NCBI GenBank assembly: GCA_009823395.1
Contig: CM020501.1
Location: forward strand, 15,834,861-15,898,860
Length of the DNA: 64,000 nt
Reading direction: 5' to 3'
Source: Thamnaconus septentrionalis
Taxonomy: Eukaryota > Chordata > Actinopteri > Tetraodontiformes > Monacanthidae
Shown: positions 10,801 to 22,600 of the stretch, piece by piece
How positions within the stretch are numbered: position 1 is the stretch's first letter
Layout of the letters: each line of letters opens with the position of its first letter
Position numbers and translations under genes: made by a program
Notes under the pieces: generated by a model
Told to the model about the DNA's origin: nothing
The model's database searches: none
What the model saw: the letters and a program-made list of their open reading frames with translations, nothing else

Positions 10801-13246
10801 GTAATTTGTTGAAATTTTAGAAATATCGCTTTTATTTTGTGTAAAATTGTAATGGAAATGCAGCTTATATAATGAACAAGTCCATTTTGCACAGCCAATT
10901 GGAGGGAAGCTGGCTGCTCCTGTTAAGTTAATGGTGCTTTGTCACTGTGGTGCACAGTTAGCCACCTTGTTTACAAAAGAGGGCGATGGTAGCCGGACAG
11001 GGGCGGGGGGTTGTCGACTTGCTGCTCTGCTTGGATGGTGGGACATCTGCGTCGGCCGACCAAAATATCTGACATGCCTGGAAATCCTTTAACCGTCCCA
11101 CGTAAGGTCAGGAAGGGCCTGTCTGTACTTGCTGCCTCCCTGTGTGTCTTTGCTGAAATTAGTCCTGTGGCTTAAGAATGAAAGACCACAATCTGTGCCC
11201 AGCTTACATTTATTGTCAATGAATTTAAAACTGATGGAAGTGATTTAATTTCTCCAGACCAGACACAGTCCAGCTGTTTCAGCCCTTCGTCTCTGCAACG
11301 TGATGCTCCCCAGTGCCGCCCACCTGATTCGTTCGTGGGTCGACGCGAGGCTGCCAGTCCCGCGGCCACGCCGACAGCGGAAAGTCTGAGTTGTTCCTCT
11401 GCCGGCTCACCCACGTCGAGACCCGTCACACCTGCCGAGTCCGTCTGCTGGGAGCCGTCCACGCAGGACAGAGAGGACATCCTTCTCCCGCCAGCGGGTG
11501 GAAGCAGGGAGCAGTCGTCGCCTTCTGTCTCTCTATCTGCTATGGGTGACTTGCACCTCCCGCAGTGCCTCTCACCCTTGAGGACATTTGCCTCGGCGGC
11601 GCAACCCCAGCTTCTCTTTAAAGGTGGGAGACCTGGCTGCTACAGACTCCATTCCAACCTTTGCCTGCTTGGACAACCGCTGGCGACAGAAAACCCTGAA
11701 ATTCACCAGTGGACGTCGGCGCAAATGCACACAAATGTAAAGAGTCAGCGAGATACTAAAGCCAGGGTGGAGGATGATCACCAAAGGATGGCAGAGGATG
11801 AGCCAAGAGGTGGCGCTGTTGCAGCGCAGCTGGCGTGCAAGAAGAAGCGCATCCGTCGTCCTGAAGATGCTTATGTTGTAGAAGTGAGGGATGGAGTGCA
11901 GACTCAAATTCACCTGAGCGCTTGCTCCGTCAGTTTGTCGAGCAATAATGTGTTGGCCAAGGAAAGAGAAATGGCCATCAGCTCTTCAGGCAAGTGTAAA
12001 GGGACTCAGAATGTCTGCACAGGCTCGTCTAAGATCAGGACGAGAGGCTTTTTGAAGAAGATTCAAGAGGCTTCGTGTCAGACTAACGTGAAAGAGTCCT
12101 CGGTGTCAAAGCCCGTGGTCTGCGTGAGGGACACTGTCGACAATGGAGAAGTTGCGCCTTTTAAGCGGAAACGTGGGAGGCCGTTCTCAAAAATACGCCC
12201 TCCAGAGCAGATTGTCGCCGGTGCGAGTGTGGGCCACCCTGCGCCGAGGGAGCATCAGGGTGACCACAGCACAACACCGGGAGAGGAAGGAGGAAAAAAG
12301 ACAAAGAGAAAACGCAGGAGGAATAAAAGGGAGGCGGAGGCTGTTCCGCCTAAGAGGACTAGAAGGGCTGGAAAAGCTGAAGCGGGTGACAGTCGTGATG
12401 TTGCCCTCACAACTAAACACAGTTCCACCAAAAGGGCACACAAGATGAAGCGCAAGTTCGCACAGCATCCAAACTCAGCAGTCACAGCGAGGGTAAATAG
12501 GGACAAGGACAAGGGCACGAATGAACCTGAAAGACATGATGAGAGCTCACAGAATGTGTGCAAGTTAATCGGGGAAAAAGGTGCTGCTGAGAAGCAGGAC
12601 GTCCTCACACCTGCAGTAGATGAAAATTTCAATCAGCTAGTAAACACAGAAGGCCATGAGGGCAACTCGTGCAGCTTTACTGGTGAGGAGGTCAGCCTGC
12701 CATGTGATGAGCTCCAGTGTGATGTATTGGGAGAGGAGGTGGGTCAGTTCCCTGCTGAGACGAAGGAGCTACTACAGAACCTGGGAGAAGGTAAAGTTCT
12801 TGTGCATGCATTTAACTATGCATTTTTTTTTTTAGCATATTTTAGCAACAGCAAAAAAAACTGTCTTGCTTTCTTTTGTAGCTCAAAGATTAGGGTTTGA
12901 TTCGACAACACAGAACAACACAATACCACAAGGAGACAAGTCAATTTCTGACCGTAACCCGAACCCCAAGAGCCACAACAGCATTCAGAGTTCACCTCTG
13001 CCACATCAGGTTCCAGTCAACAGTCCCTGTCAGCATGACCAGGTAGATGTAGAGGGGGAGGAGGAGGTGGAGGACGAGGAAGAGGAGGTTGAAGTTCTGC
13101 TTTGCTCCCCAGTACCTCAGCCTAGAGTGTGCGAGAATATACTGGACAGCATTGACACGCTGGAGGTGGAGGAAGAGGAGGGAGAGGAGGAAGAGGAGGA
13201 GGAGGACTTGAGTGAGATTGATGTGACTGGAGACGAGGCAGAGTGA
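7843..13246 (+). CDS. btbd18: BTB/POZ domain-containing protein 18
   Basis: Coding exons are 7843-7945, 8037-9010, 9241-9330, 9703-10153, 11258-12790 and 12882-13246; phases close to give 1171 aa. A BTB/POZ domain fills about residues 15-125 (QFCDTLLQTDG, then IPTHSCILAALSPYLSEKL, then LLKLVALIYSGEVEV), followed by a long low-complexity region. An AT-hook-like KRKRGRP is encoded at 12163-12183 (about residue 845), with the basic run KKTKRKRRRNKR some 45 residues later. The C-terminus is very acidic with a SEIDV motif, similar to the ETEVDILT end of mammalian BTBD18. Mouse BTBD18 is a nuclear factor needed in spermatocytes for transcription of pachytene piRNA loci; a similar role in fish is unproven. 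The protein is clearly longer than human BTBD18 (about 700 aa). Its position between ctnnd1 and timm10 matches human 11q12. A 5' UTR exon ending at 7211 (donor gtgagt) is plausible. Confidence 0.85.
10368..10865. mobile_element. MITE-like element in intron 4 of btbd18
   Basis: The two ends are imperfect inverted repeats: AGCTGCGTTTTCGTTAC on the left, GTAATGGAAATGCAGCT on the right. Similarity continues inwards (GCGCAAAA and ATATCGC on the left against revcomp of the right side). Inside are nested palindromes, including a 14-bp perfect stem, 10677-10690 with 10707-10720. There is no coding capacity. A target duplication is not clear, so the superfamily is not assigned. Confidence 0.6.
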
Positions 13247-13740
13247 CTTCTGTGTGCTCATGGTTCACGTGATGGTGTGACGACTTTGTTGCTCTGATGA
13301 GCTTGGCTGTTCTTTTGGTTTCATGTGGGTTCTCAGTTCTTTTTTGTGCAGCACTACATGGGAGAGTTTTTTTTCTCTTTTATTTTGTTTGTTTAATTTC
13401 ATGAATGCCTGAAAAACATTTTAAGCTTTGCTCATGCAACAATAACAGGCTGTATATTAATTTAAAAGTATATTATTTTATAGCATTTATACAAACAATG
13501 TGAAATTTCTTATTCTTTACATAAACACTTCTATTTTTGATTAAGCCTATTATAATGTGATTTGTCAGACCAGCCTGAAGAAAAGAAAAAAACCTTAAGT
13601 CTTTATGTATGTATAAAAGAAAAAAAAAATGTTTGGGTTTGCATTCCCTGTATGTCACTATAGGCTAAACGTTTAAAAACTGTTTAAAATAGTGTTCTAT
13701 AGAGGGCGCAGTTTCTCCCTGGCTTCAGTTTGAATTTAAC
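13247..13740 (+). other. btbd18: 3' UTR of btbd18 and short intergenic gap
   Basis: AT-rich sequence without an open frame. I see no canonical AATAAA here, so the 3' end is undefined. Confidence 0.4.
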
Positions 13741-13762
13741 TTTATTGACAATAGCGCTGTGA

Positions 13763-13770
13763 GCGGAAGT
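13763..13770 (+). promoter_or_regulatory. ETS-like site in the probable timm10 promoter
   Basis: GCGGAAGT lies about 145 bp upstream of the timm10 start codon. Such ETS/NRF-2 sites are common in promoters of nuclear mitochondrial genes. It is a single-motif match only. Confidence 0.3.
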
Positions 13771-13913
13771 TGTACACACGTGTGGCATGTGAGATTTGAA
13801 GGTTACGACAGTAGCATCCGCGGGTATCTGGTCTTCTGCCCGCAGAACGGAGTGTCCGGCCGGCTTATATTTCCTAGTGGAGGCCGTGGACTGGTCAGTA
13901 CAAAAGACAAGAC

Positions 13914-14871
13914 ATGGATCCTATGAAGGCGCAGCAACTGGCGGCGGAGCTGGAAGTGGAGATGATGGCCGATATGTACAACCGGTAAGAAAACGGCACT
14001 GCAGAATTGCGCTAATGCTAGCCATAAGTACTCATGCTAACCCTGTCGGTGGTCAAACCGCGCATGGTTTTAATTTACTGATCATATTAAAGTGTAGACG
14101 TGCTCAATGCAAATGTCGCTAACAAACCTAAGCGTTTTTTGTGTATGTTTTGGAGTATCCATCTCGAATATGCTAGCCGAGCTGGAATAACCTCTTGTTA
14201 GCCATGCTTAGGAACGTAATTATGTTTGAATGACAACCGGTCGTAGCTGCCAAAGGCTTACCGATGCACCTTTGAATACTGCAAATATGTTTTTGTATTA
14301 TTATTTGGCAAGGAATATCGTACCGATTTATTTTTCGGGAGCTACTGGCGTTGATAACATTGACCTGAATGTCTGTCTGTCTGTCTAATCACGATCGACT
14401 GCAAGGCATAAACCTCAATTAGGGCTTTCTCCATCAAATGGAAGTTTCATGTTTTTGTATGCCAGTTACATATACATCAGTCTCTTAGTCCTTTATAATA
14501 TTTTGAGCAAGTATTTTAATGTTTGGTAGGCATGGAACTATGGCACACTCAGTACCATAATCCATTACATGAATAAATCCTCTCCATGATGCGCAATATA
14601 AATATTAAAGAGAGCTTAGACATGAAAGCGTCTCCGATAAATTTAATTCAACTTCTGGCTCCTTTCATTCCCCAGGATGACCAACGCCTGCCACAGGAAG
14701 TGTGTGCCGCCACATTACAAAGAGGCAGAGTTGACAAAGGGTGAATCGGTATGTCTGGACCGCTGTGTAGCCAAATACCTGGATCTTCATGAGAAGCTGG
14801 GACGGAAGCTGACAGAGCTCTCTGTCCAGGATGAGGAAATGATGAGGAAGGCGGCTGTGGGGAGCGGATAG
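13914..14871 (+). CDS. timm10: Mitochondrial import inner membrane translocase subunit Tim10
   Basis: Two coding exons, 13914-13984 and 14676-14871, give 88 aa, the usual length for small Tim proteins. The twin CX3C motifs are CHRKC and CLDRC, which form two intramolecular disulfides in the intermembrane space. The N-terminal helix ([20 protein letters not shown]) and the C-terminal helix with LGRKLTEL are typical of Tim10, which forms the hexameric Tim9-Tim10 chaperone that escorts hydrophobic carriers to TIM22. The start is the first ATG of the frame and gives the family's standard N-terminus. Order btbd18-timm10 matches human 11q12. Confidence 0.95.
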
Positions 14872-15743
14872 GGACGTCGATGAAGAGGAGCCATGTGAAG
14901 CACTGTAGGGAAACTATTGGGGAATGGGGTTGAAAGCTGTGGTTTCTCTAAGTTACGAGACCCTTGTTTAATGTGTGGGTGGGTTTTGCTGGGGAACTGA
15001 GAAAATTGTAAACGCTGCAGAAGGACAGCTGTGAGAAACTGCCTCTTCTGCTGCATTACCAGAATGGGATGGACCGCTGCAGCACCTGGCGAACGGACGG
15101 GAGACTACCTCCATCCTATCTACATCCAACATTTAACACTTAACTGAGCCTGGTCCTCAGGAGGCCACCTGGAGCATGATGGGAAAAAGACGACACATTT
15201 GAGCTTATAATATGAATTTCAAATCATGCTGCATGATTGTTTTCATCTGGTTGAAAGTACAAGAACAGTTCTGCAACTGCAGAAATCTTAACCGCTAAGT
15301 TGAACCTGTAGGCTACGAACTTTCAAGTACTTGGAACAGGTCAAAACAAACACCAAGATATGATTTTGTAGTCTGTGTTCTGATCACCTTGTTCGCTGTT
15401 CTTAGGCGAATAAAAGTAAACCTGGGCCATCAACATCAGGTTTCAACGCTCCAAGATGCAGTATAGTTCCGCGTAATTACTTTTTGTAAGAACTCAGACA
15501 ACCAGCGAGTCTGTTCTGTTTACATGGATTTGTAAATTATAGGACTGGACTTGGCTCATGTGATAACATGCCTCTGTGTACTAAGTGGACCATGTATCTT
15601 TATTTTTTTTGTTGAATGTTTTTTTTTTTTTTTTTACAGTTTGACAGTACATTTTTGTCACCTGTGTTAACACCGTGTCTGTGACGCAGCTTTTTAATGT
15701 GCATACTGGAGAGCTGCACTGTGTTATGTGATTAAGTTAATCT

Positions 15744-15749
15744 AATAAA
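15744..15749 (+). terminator. timm10: Polyadenylation signal of timm10
   Basis: AATAAA about 870 bp after the stop, closing a 3' UTR of about 0.9 kb, followed by a T-rich stretch (tattgtctctttatc). Confidence 0.7.
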
Positions 15750-15769
15750 ATATTGTCTCTTTATCTTAA

Positions 15770-16440
15770 CACCAGTGTGTTTTTGTAAGTCACTCTTTTT
15801 CATGCTAAACTGTCATAGAAAGGCCATCCCAGTGCGTTTCGGGCTTCTCTGGGACTCCCCCTCCCACTTTTTCTATTTTCAGACAATTTTCATGCTGAAC
15901 TATCATAGAGCAGACCTAGAGCTCTGCAGACGCAGTGCGCCGAGGTTCAGTAACAGAAATCACTTTAACCGGGAATGATAAATATTTTAATTGCCTATTA
16001 CTTTGCATATATTCATATATATTTTATTCAGGTTGACAGCTGATAGCACGGGCGAGTATAAGGGTGACGGCACACAGAAGAGAATGGCGTTGTTGGTGAG
16101 TTCAGTGACGTTTTTTTTTTTTTCATAAATACACGAAGGACCCAAATAGACATTGAGTATTTTATTTAAGTTATTATTTTTTTTTTTATAAATTCAACAC
16201 ATTATAGTTCGTTTATACATAGCGTAAAGCCAGATAAACCCAAACTTTATATGCAGTGTTATTGCATTTTGTGGCTCCTAGTCTTTTTTTTGGGGGACGG
16301 GTCCAAAAGGCTCTTTGAGTGGTAAAGGTTGCCCATACGGGCATCACTTCCGCAACATTCAGTGACGCGGCACCCTTTTAATCCAGCTGTTCTGAAACAG
16401 GCGCGTGTCTCTTTAAGACACAAGAAAAGTGAGGCTGAGG
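15770..16440. other. Gap between timm10 and unc93b1
   Basis: No supported gene. It holds two near-identical 27-bp segments (about 15796-15822 and 15887-15913) containing CATGCTRAACTRTCATAGA, and several T-runs. A short ATG frame ending in a donor-like gtgagt lies near 16084, too little to call an exon. Confidence 0.4.
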
Positions 16441-16460
16441 GGAGGAAGCGCATGCAACTG

Positions 16461-16483
16461 AGTTTCGTTTCCCTCGCGAAACT
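16461..16483 (+). promoter_or_regulatory. Interferon-stimulated response element upstream of unc93b1
   Basis: AGTTTCGTTTCCC at 16461-16473 fits the reverse-strand ISRE consensus AGTTTCNNTTTCNY, and a second half-site GAAAC follows at 16478-16482. It lies about 130 bp before the end of exon 1. This suggests IRF/ISGF3 control of a gene that serves antiviral TLRs. The motif is seen; the function is inferred. Confidence 0.65.
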
Positions 16484-16603
16484 TTTTATTTATACCTGTC
16501 GCCGTGTTCGTCGGAAAGGAGAACTGAGAGCCGCCGCGGTGTGACTGTGCTAGCCTCCCAGGTGGAGCCAGAGTCATTCTGCGAGGAGCGGCGGCGCGTA
16601 AAC

Positions 16604-19600
16604 ATGGTGAGTAAATTCTTCTTACTAGATGTCGACTCGAGACGTGAAGGTGGAGCGCGTCGTCGTCACCCCACCGCCTCCCGGTCTCCGCAGCTGTCAC
16701 CGGTGTCGCTCGTGCTGTCGTTGACCGCTGACCGACTGCTAATTCACCTGAGGCGACTCCAACGCGCTCCTGTCACATCTGAACGTCAAGCGGCTGCTTT
16801 AAAAAAAAAAAAAAAAAAAAAAGAACGACATGATGTCACGTAGAGCGTAGACTAGAACGAGGCAAGGCTCACTGCGGTCAAGCCTCGGTGTTTACACGGT
16901 AGCTTTTACGACGCTGATGTTTACGTTGTTGTTGCTGCACAGTCACAGTGTATGGGGGCAGTGTATAAGCCTGTCTTCCCCTGAGCATTCACTGAGAACA
17001 ATTTAGAGAACACGTTTGGCACCATATCCTCTTTTTCGGAACAGTGATACGCTCTGTAATGCAAACCGCCCAGGAACACTGTGTGAATGTGGACGTGGTT
17101 TTGAACACTTTACTTGAACAGTTGCTGTTTTATTACGTGCCTTTTTACTCAGTGGTCCGTTGAATTTGATCAGCATTAGCTTTTAGTGTCTATAAATCCA
17201 GTTGTGCATTAAACTGACAAAACGTAAGATAAACACGATACATACCACGTATTTTCTTCTGGGCTGGAGCTGCCTTGCACAATGTGCCCTTTTAGCCTTG
17301 TGTTTACAACCTCCATTGGAAATAGGAGCTCTTATACCTTCCAGCTAGAACTGATGCTTAGTTGGACCTTTCACGTTTGGGAAAATGACTGCAGCGAGTC
17401 AGCCGTGTGGTGGTGTTAGAGGTCGGAATGTACACCTGGCTTGCTGTGTTGTCACAATTTTTGGTGATGTCACTAAAAGATATTTTAAAAAATGTGAAAA
17501 CAGATTTAATTTGAGACCTTTACCGATCTGACACTCTTAACGAGAGTAAAATGTATTGTTTAATCAGCCTTGAAGTTGCACCTAAAAGTTATTCATTGTA
17601 CTCTTTGATTTGTTATTCTCTTTGCTTAAGATGGTACGTTATCATCCCAGTCAAAATTTAGAAATCTATCTCAAAGTCTACAAATGCATGTAAAAAGTCT
17701 GAATGAATGAATGACGCATGTGACGGAAACTACTAACCACATGTGCTGCTCCATTCGATCACTAGATGGAGGCAGAAGATTTGGTGGAGGACACAGATCA
17801 TTTTGCAGCCCCTCCTGCTGGTGGTGTGAATGAACTCCAGGATGTGGGAAATGAAGATGAGATGGAGGACCAGGTGAGCGGCATGGCGACAAAAAACTTC
17901 AACTCTCTCAGCCTTTGAATTGAAACAAACTTTGAAACGAACATTAAAGTATACAAAATGCCAAAAATGAATCCACTAAATAGTTGCGTTGTTCACCACT
18001 GCAGATGGAGGAGTTTTTGGGCCCAAGCACAGAGTACAATGAAGAGGAGGAGGAGAGGAAATATTACCGCAGGAAGAGGCTGGGAGTGATTAAGAATGTT
18101 CTTGCAGCCAGTTTTGGAGCCATGATTGTGTACAGCGTCTACCTGGGTGAGTCTGATGGGAGTGGAAATGATTGTTGGGGCGCACGCACATGTTAATGTG
18201 TGTGCTTGTGTGTGTGACTGTCTGCGCTACTGCAGGACTGCTGCAGATGCAACTGATCCTCCACTATGACATGACATACCGAGAGGTGAAGTACAGCAAC
18301 CTGGGACTGGAGGACATTGACCGCAAGATCTTGATGGGCATCAATGTCACGCCGGTCATCAGTTTGTTGTACACTCCTGTACTTATCAGGTAGACACACA
18401 CAAACACTCACAAACACATACACATCGAATGCTGTTAGAGACTCTTTCATTTATTGCTCTTGCAGGTTTCTGGGCACTAAGTGGATGATGTTCCTTGCTT
18501 CCGGAATCTATGCACTTTTTGTGTCGACCAATTACTGGGAGCGTTACTACACCCTGGTTCCATCAGCTGTTGCTATCGGCGTGGCCATTGTGCCCCTATG
18601 GGCCTCTCTGGGGAATTATATTACCAGGTAAGAAACAGGCACAAAAGGGTTAAGTTCACTGTGTTGACGTCACTCGCCTTTATGTGGGCTGCACCGAAGG
18701 TTAGCCTCCGGTGCAGCCGAAGTCACTCGCCTTTATGTGGGCTGCACCGAAGGTTAGCCAGCTCGGCTGAGTGAGGAACTGTGTAATAGTGAAGTGACTT
18801 GATATAGGTGCATTCACATTGAACCCAACAACCCCAACATTTCAGCGAAGCTGTTTGAAAGGTGGTGCATATAACTATTTGGGGGAAACATTGTTAAGTA
18901 AAAAAAATGCATACACACATTATGGCGTTTTTAAGACACATTTTAGGAGCATTTGTTTTAAATAAATCTCACACGGAGCCTTTTTTTTTTCAGGTCGTAA
19001 TGACTATTCTGATTCCTCTTCGTGAGCCAGCTCTTGCAGCTCTTGATTCTGCCACAAATCTTTTAGAATTTAGCTACATTTATCGGTTATAACTTGGATG
19101 TTGTATGTTGAATGATTGCATAAATTATTCATGCATTATTTGTACTGAAGTGTTCAAAACTAACAAAAACTACATAAGACTGATATCTATAAATTGCTTT
19201 AGCCAGTCATTACAGACTACTGTATCTCCACCCAGTAAATGCACTGACTTGCTAATGGAACCATTCTGCTACACACAGACAGAAGCGTAATGTTATTAAA
19301 TTCAGGATGAATATATTTGGTTGATTGGTAAATGAAATCTACTCATTTAATGATGTGTTTATGCAAATTGTGAAAAATGTTTTTTTAATGATGCATTTAC
19401 TCGTTCAAATTTGGCACTTTTTTCAAATTTGACGATGATAGTTGCAAAATTGTATTTTTTCATCATCTGTGGTTGTGCCCAAACATTAGAAGAGACAAAC
19501 CAACTTTGAAGGAAAGCTTTGCCATTGAAGCTGAATTTGTGTGAAGTGTCCTGGCATCGGGATGGTTACTGGTAACTTGCCTCCCTCAAACTCGTGCAGA

Positions 19601-22600
19601 ATGGCGCAGCAGTACTATGAGTACGTCAACTACAAGGATGAGCACGTGCACGAGCAGAAGAAGCTGCCGAAGGGAGCGTGCCACAAATACATCATCGTCT
19701 TCCAGTCGGTGTTCAACCTCATTTTCAATGTAAGTCTTCAGTGCAGTTTTTTTTGGTTGGGCAGGCTACTGCTTTGTTCAGAAAAAGCAAGCAAACAAAT
19801 GTGTTTTTTTTTTTTTTTGCCTCTCCTCTCTCCTCTTCTTCAGCTCAGCTTAGTCCTTGCCGAGTGCCCCATGCTGTTCGTCCTCAACGACTACCTGGAC
19901 ACCAACAAGCACATTCTGTTCGGCGTTAAAGCCTGCGGTAAAGACACAACACTCTAGGCAGCAATAGATAACATGTCAATATCGAAACAACACTTCTAAC
20001 CCTTAATGTGATTTTTTTTTATATGGATGTTGCAAATTCTAGTGAGACTAAATGACCTGTTGTGAGTCAAGTGGCAGTCAAACACAACGGAAATACTGTC
20101 GGAGTGAATTATCTTCAGAACAGGAAATATTCTGTATGAAATGCAAGAAAATGACTTCTATTGATATTTTATAATGTGAAAAAACTGACTGTCTAGTGCC
20201 AATACTTCACAGAGTATTGTTCGGCAGCACACTAGCAAATAGGAAACAGTTTTAATAGCGTCGATTATCACAGCATGCTGATAGCCTGAACGGTTACGTT
20301 ATCACATTTTCATGCCAGATTGTTATATTTCTGATGTGGCATTTTTTATTTAATATTCTTAATACCCCGACCACAAAAAAAACAAACATTTTGCACTTCA
20401 TGCTCTCCTGATTCTTTGTGGTCTTGTACTGACGTCGCAGGAGACCACCAGAAGTGCTAGCATATGTTGGCTGGTGATTTGGTCGCGTAGTGTTTCCTGG
20501 CACACTGACAGTGGGGAGGTGCATTGCTTCTCTCCATATGTCTTTAAACACCAGTGTTGATGACAGGGATTGTGTGAATGTCTCACTGCCAGCAGCCTCA
20601 CCGATCACTGCTGTGAAATCAGAGGTTTTAATCCCATTGCCCCCAGATTCTGGCCGCGCTTCCTGCTTTCATGCGTTCTCTGTTTAAAGTGCGTATCAAG
20701 TCTGAAACCCTGGTGGTTGGCCTGTGTTCTGCAGGGGCAAACATTACAGGCATAATCCCAGGCTTCAACACCACCGTGCTGAAGAAGCTGCCTCGCTCCA
20801 TGCTGCTCATCAAAGTGGAGAGTGTCCTCATGGGCTTTGCCTTCTTCGCCATGATCATTGTAAGGTCGCGCCCGTTGCCCTGAACACAAATACTCAGCGC
20901 CTCCTTTTGACATCTACCACTCGTTGTGCTGCCGTCAAATCCTCTAACCCACAGTTCCTGGCGCTGTGCGGCGCCGCGTACCGGCCGACAGAGGAGATCG
21001 ACCTCCGCAGCATCGGCTGGGGAAACATCTTCCAGCTGCCTTTCAAACACCTGAGGGACTACCGCCTGAGGCTGCTCTGCCCGTTCTTCATCTACAGCGG
21101 CTTCGAAGCGATGTTCGCCGTCACCGGATTCTCCCTGGTATGGAAATTCTGTCAGTCGTGTGTGTACACATCCTGAAATGTAGTCAATCTTTTGCATTTG
21201 TTGTATCTTCAAGGCAAAAAAAAAAAGCATGTTCAAGGTCTTTACAGAGGAGGCAAAACTTGAAAGCTAATTGGACAAACCTTCTACCCAGTCAGATTTT
21301 TTTTTTCACTTGGTGTCACCTCACCTTGGGTAGCTGTGATGTGCTATTGCTCCGGCCAGTCAGGAGTAAAGTGAAGTGAAAAACACGTCCACCGAGAAAA
21401 GTCATGTTCCTCAGTAAAACCAATTAACCTTCAGCGCAGCCGATATAATGGCGAGTGATGTCAACAAAGTGAACTTAACCCTTTGTGACTGTCTCTCAGT
21501 TAGTGATATAATTCCCCCCAAGACCCCCAACTGCGGCACGATGGCAAAGCTGATGCAGTCAAAGTGTAGAAACGCTCCCAGTAATCGGTTGATGTGAAAA
21601 AAAAAAAGTGCCTTGATTCTGTTCTTTTTTTCCCCTTCCTTTAATGTCTATGCAGCTCAGATGAGACGTTGCCACTGCAGCATGCAGGCTAATCTGTGTA
21701 ACAGTGATTGGCTCGTCCTCACTCCCTGTAATTCCTCACCATCTAGTAGCAGTTAGCTCCTGCTTTCATAACACCTGAAAGGAGGCCACTTTTTTTGTAA
21801 GAATGAAATCGGAGCGATGCAGCTTCCTGCCAAGGTCAAAGGGTCACAGCAGCAAGTTAACGTGTCTGTTCATTTTCTTTCACCTCATATCCTGCAGCCA
21901 GGGTCTCTGGGGTTGTCGGACCGGTCGCCGATTCATCACAGTTAAAAGAAGGGAAAAAAAGCCCAACCTGTTTTTTTGTTTGACTGTGACCTCCCTGCTC
22001 CTTGCGCAGTCATACGGCGTGTGCGTCCTGGGCCTGGACAAACTGTGGCTCCTCATCGCCGTGTATGGTCTGGCCTGCTCCCTGGGCTCCTCCCTCTCCC
22101 TCAGCCTCCTGTGCCTCCCGCGCTGGGTCTGCCTGCTGGCGGGGGCCGTCCTGCACGCCATCCTGCTGGTGGTCCTCCTGGCGCTGCCGCTGCAGCCCAA
22201 CAATCCCCAGTTCCTGGCGCCCCTGCTGGTCATGGCCGCCCTGTGGGGGCTGGGCACGGCCCTGAACAAGACGGGCCTCAGCAGTAAGTGATGGCGGCGG
22301 CGGCGGCGGCGGTTTGGATGGTTTGAGAAGAGATGAGCCATGAGCCTCCTCCTGTGTTTTTGTTCTTTTGTGTCAGCGCTGCTCGGTATGCTGTATGCTG
22401 AGGAGAAAGAGCGTCTGGACTTTGTCTACACCATCTACCACTGGTGGCAGGCCATCGCTATTTTTATCGTCTACCTCTGGTCCCACCTGCCCATGAGGGT
22501 AGGACTCGATGCATCATTAGGGTTTAACCTCCTGGGAAGATTTTACTGCAAATCTTGAATGAAAATGTTCTCACCTGGCTTCCCTCCCTGCAGGCGAAGC

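Noticed and set aside
21880..22341. 153-codon antisense frame
   Set aside because: Shadow of the GC-rich unc93b1 exon at 22010-22283.
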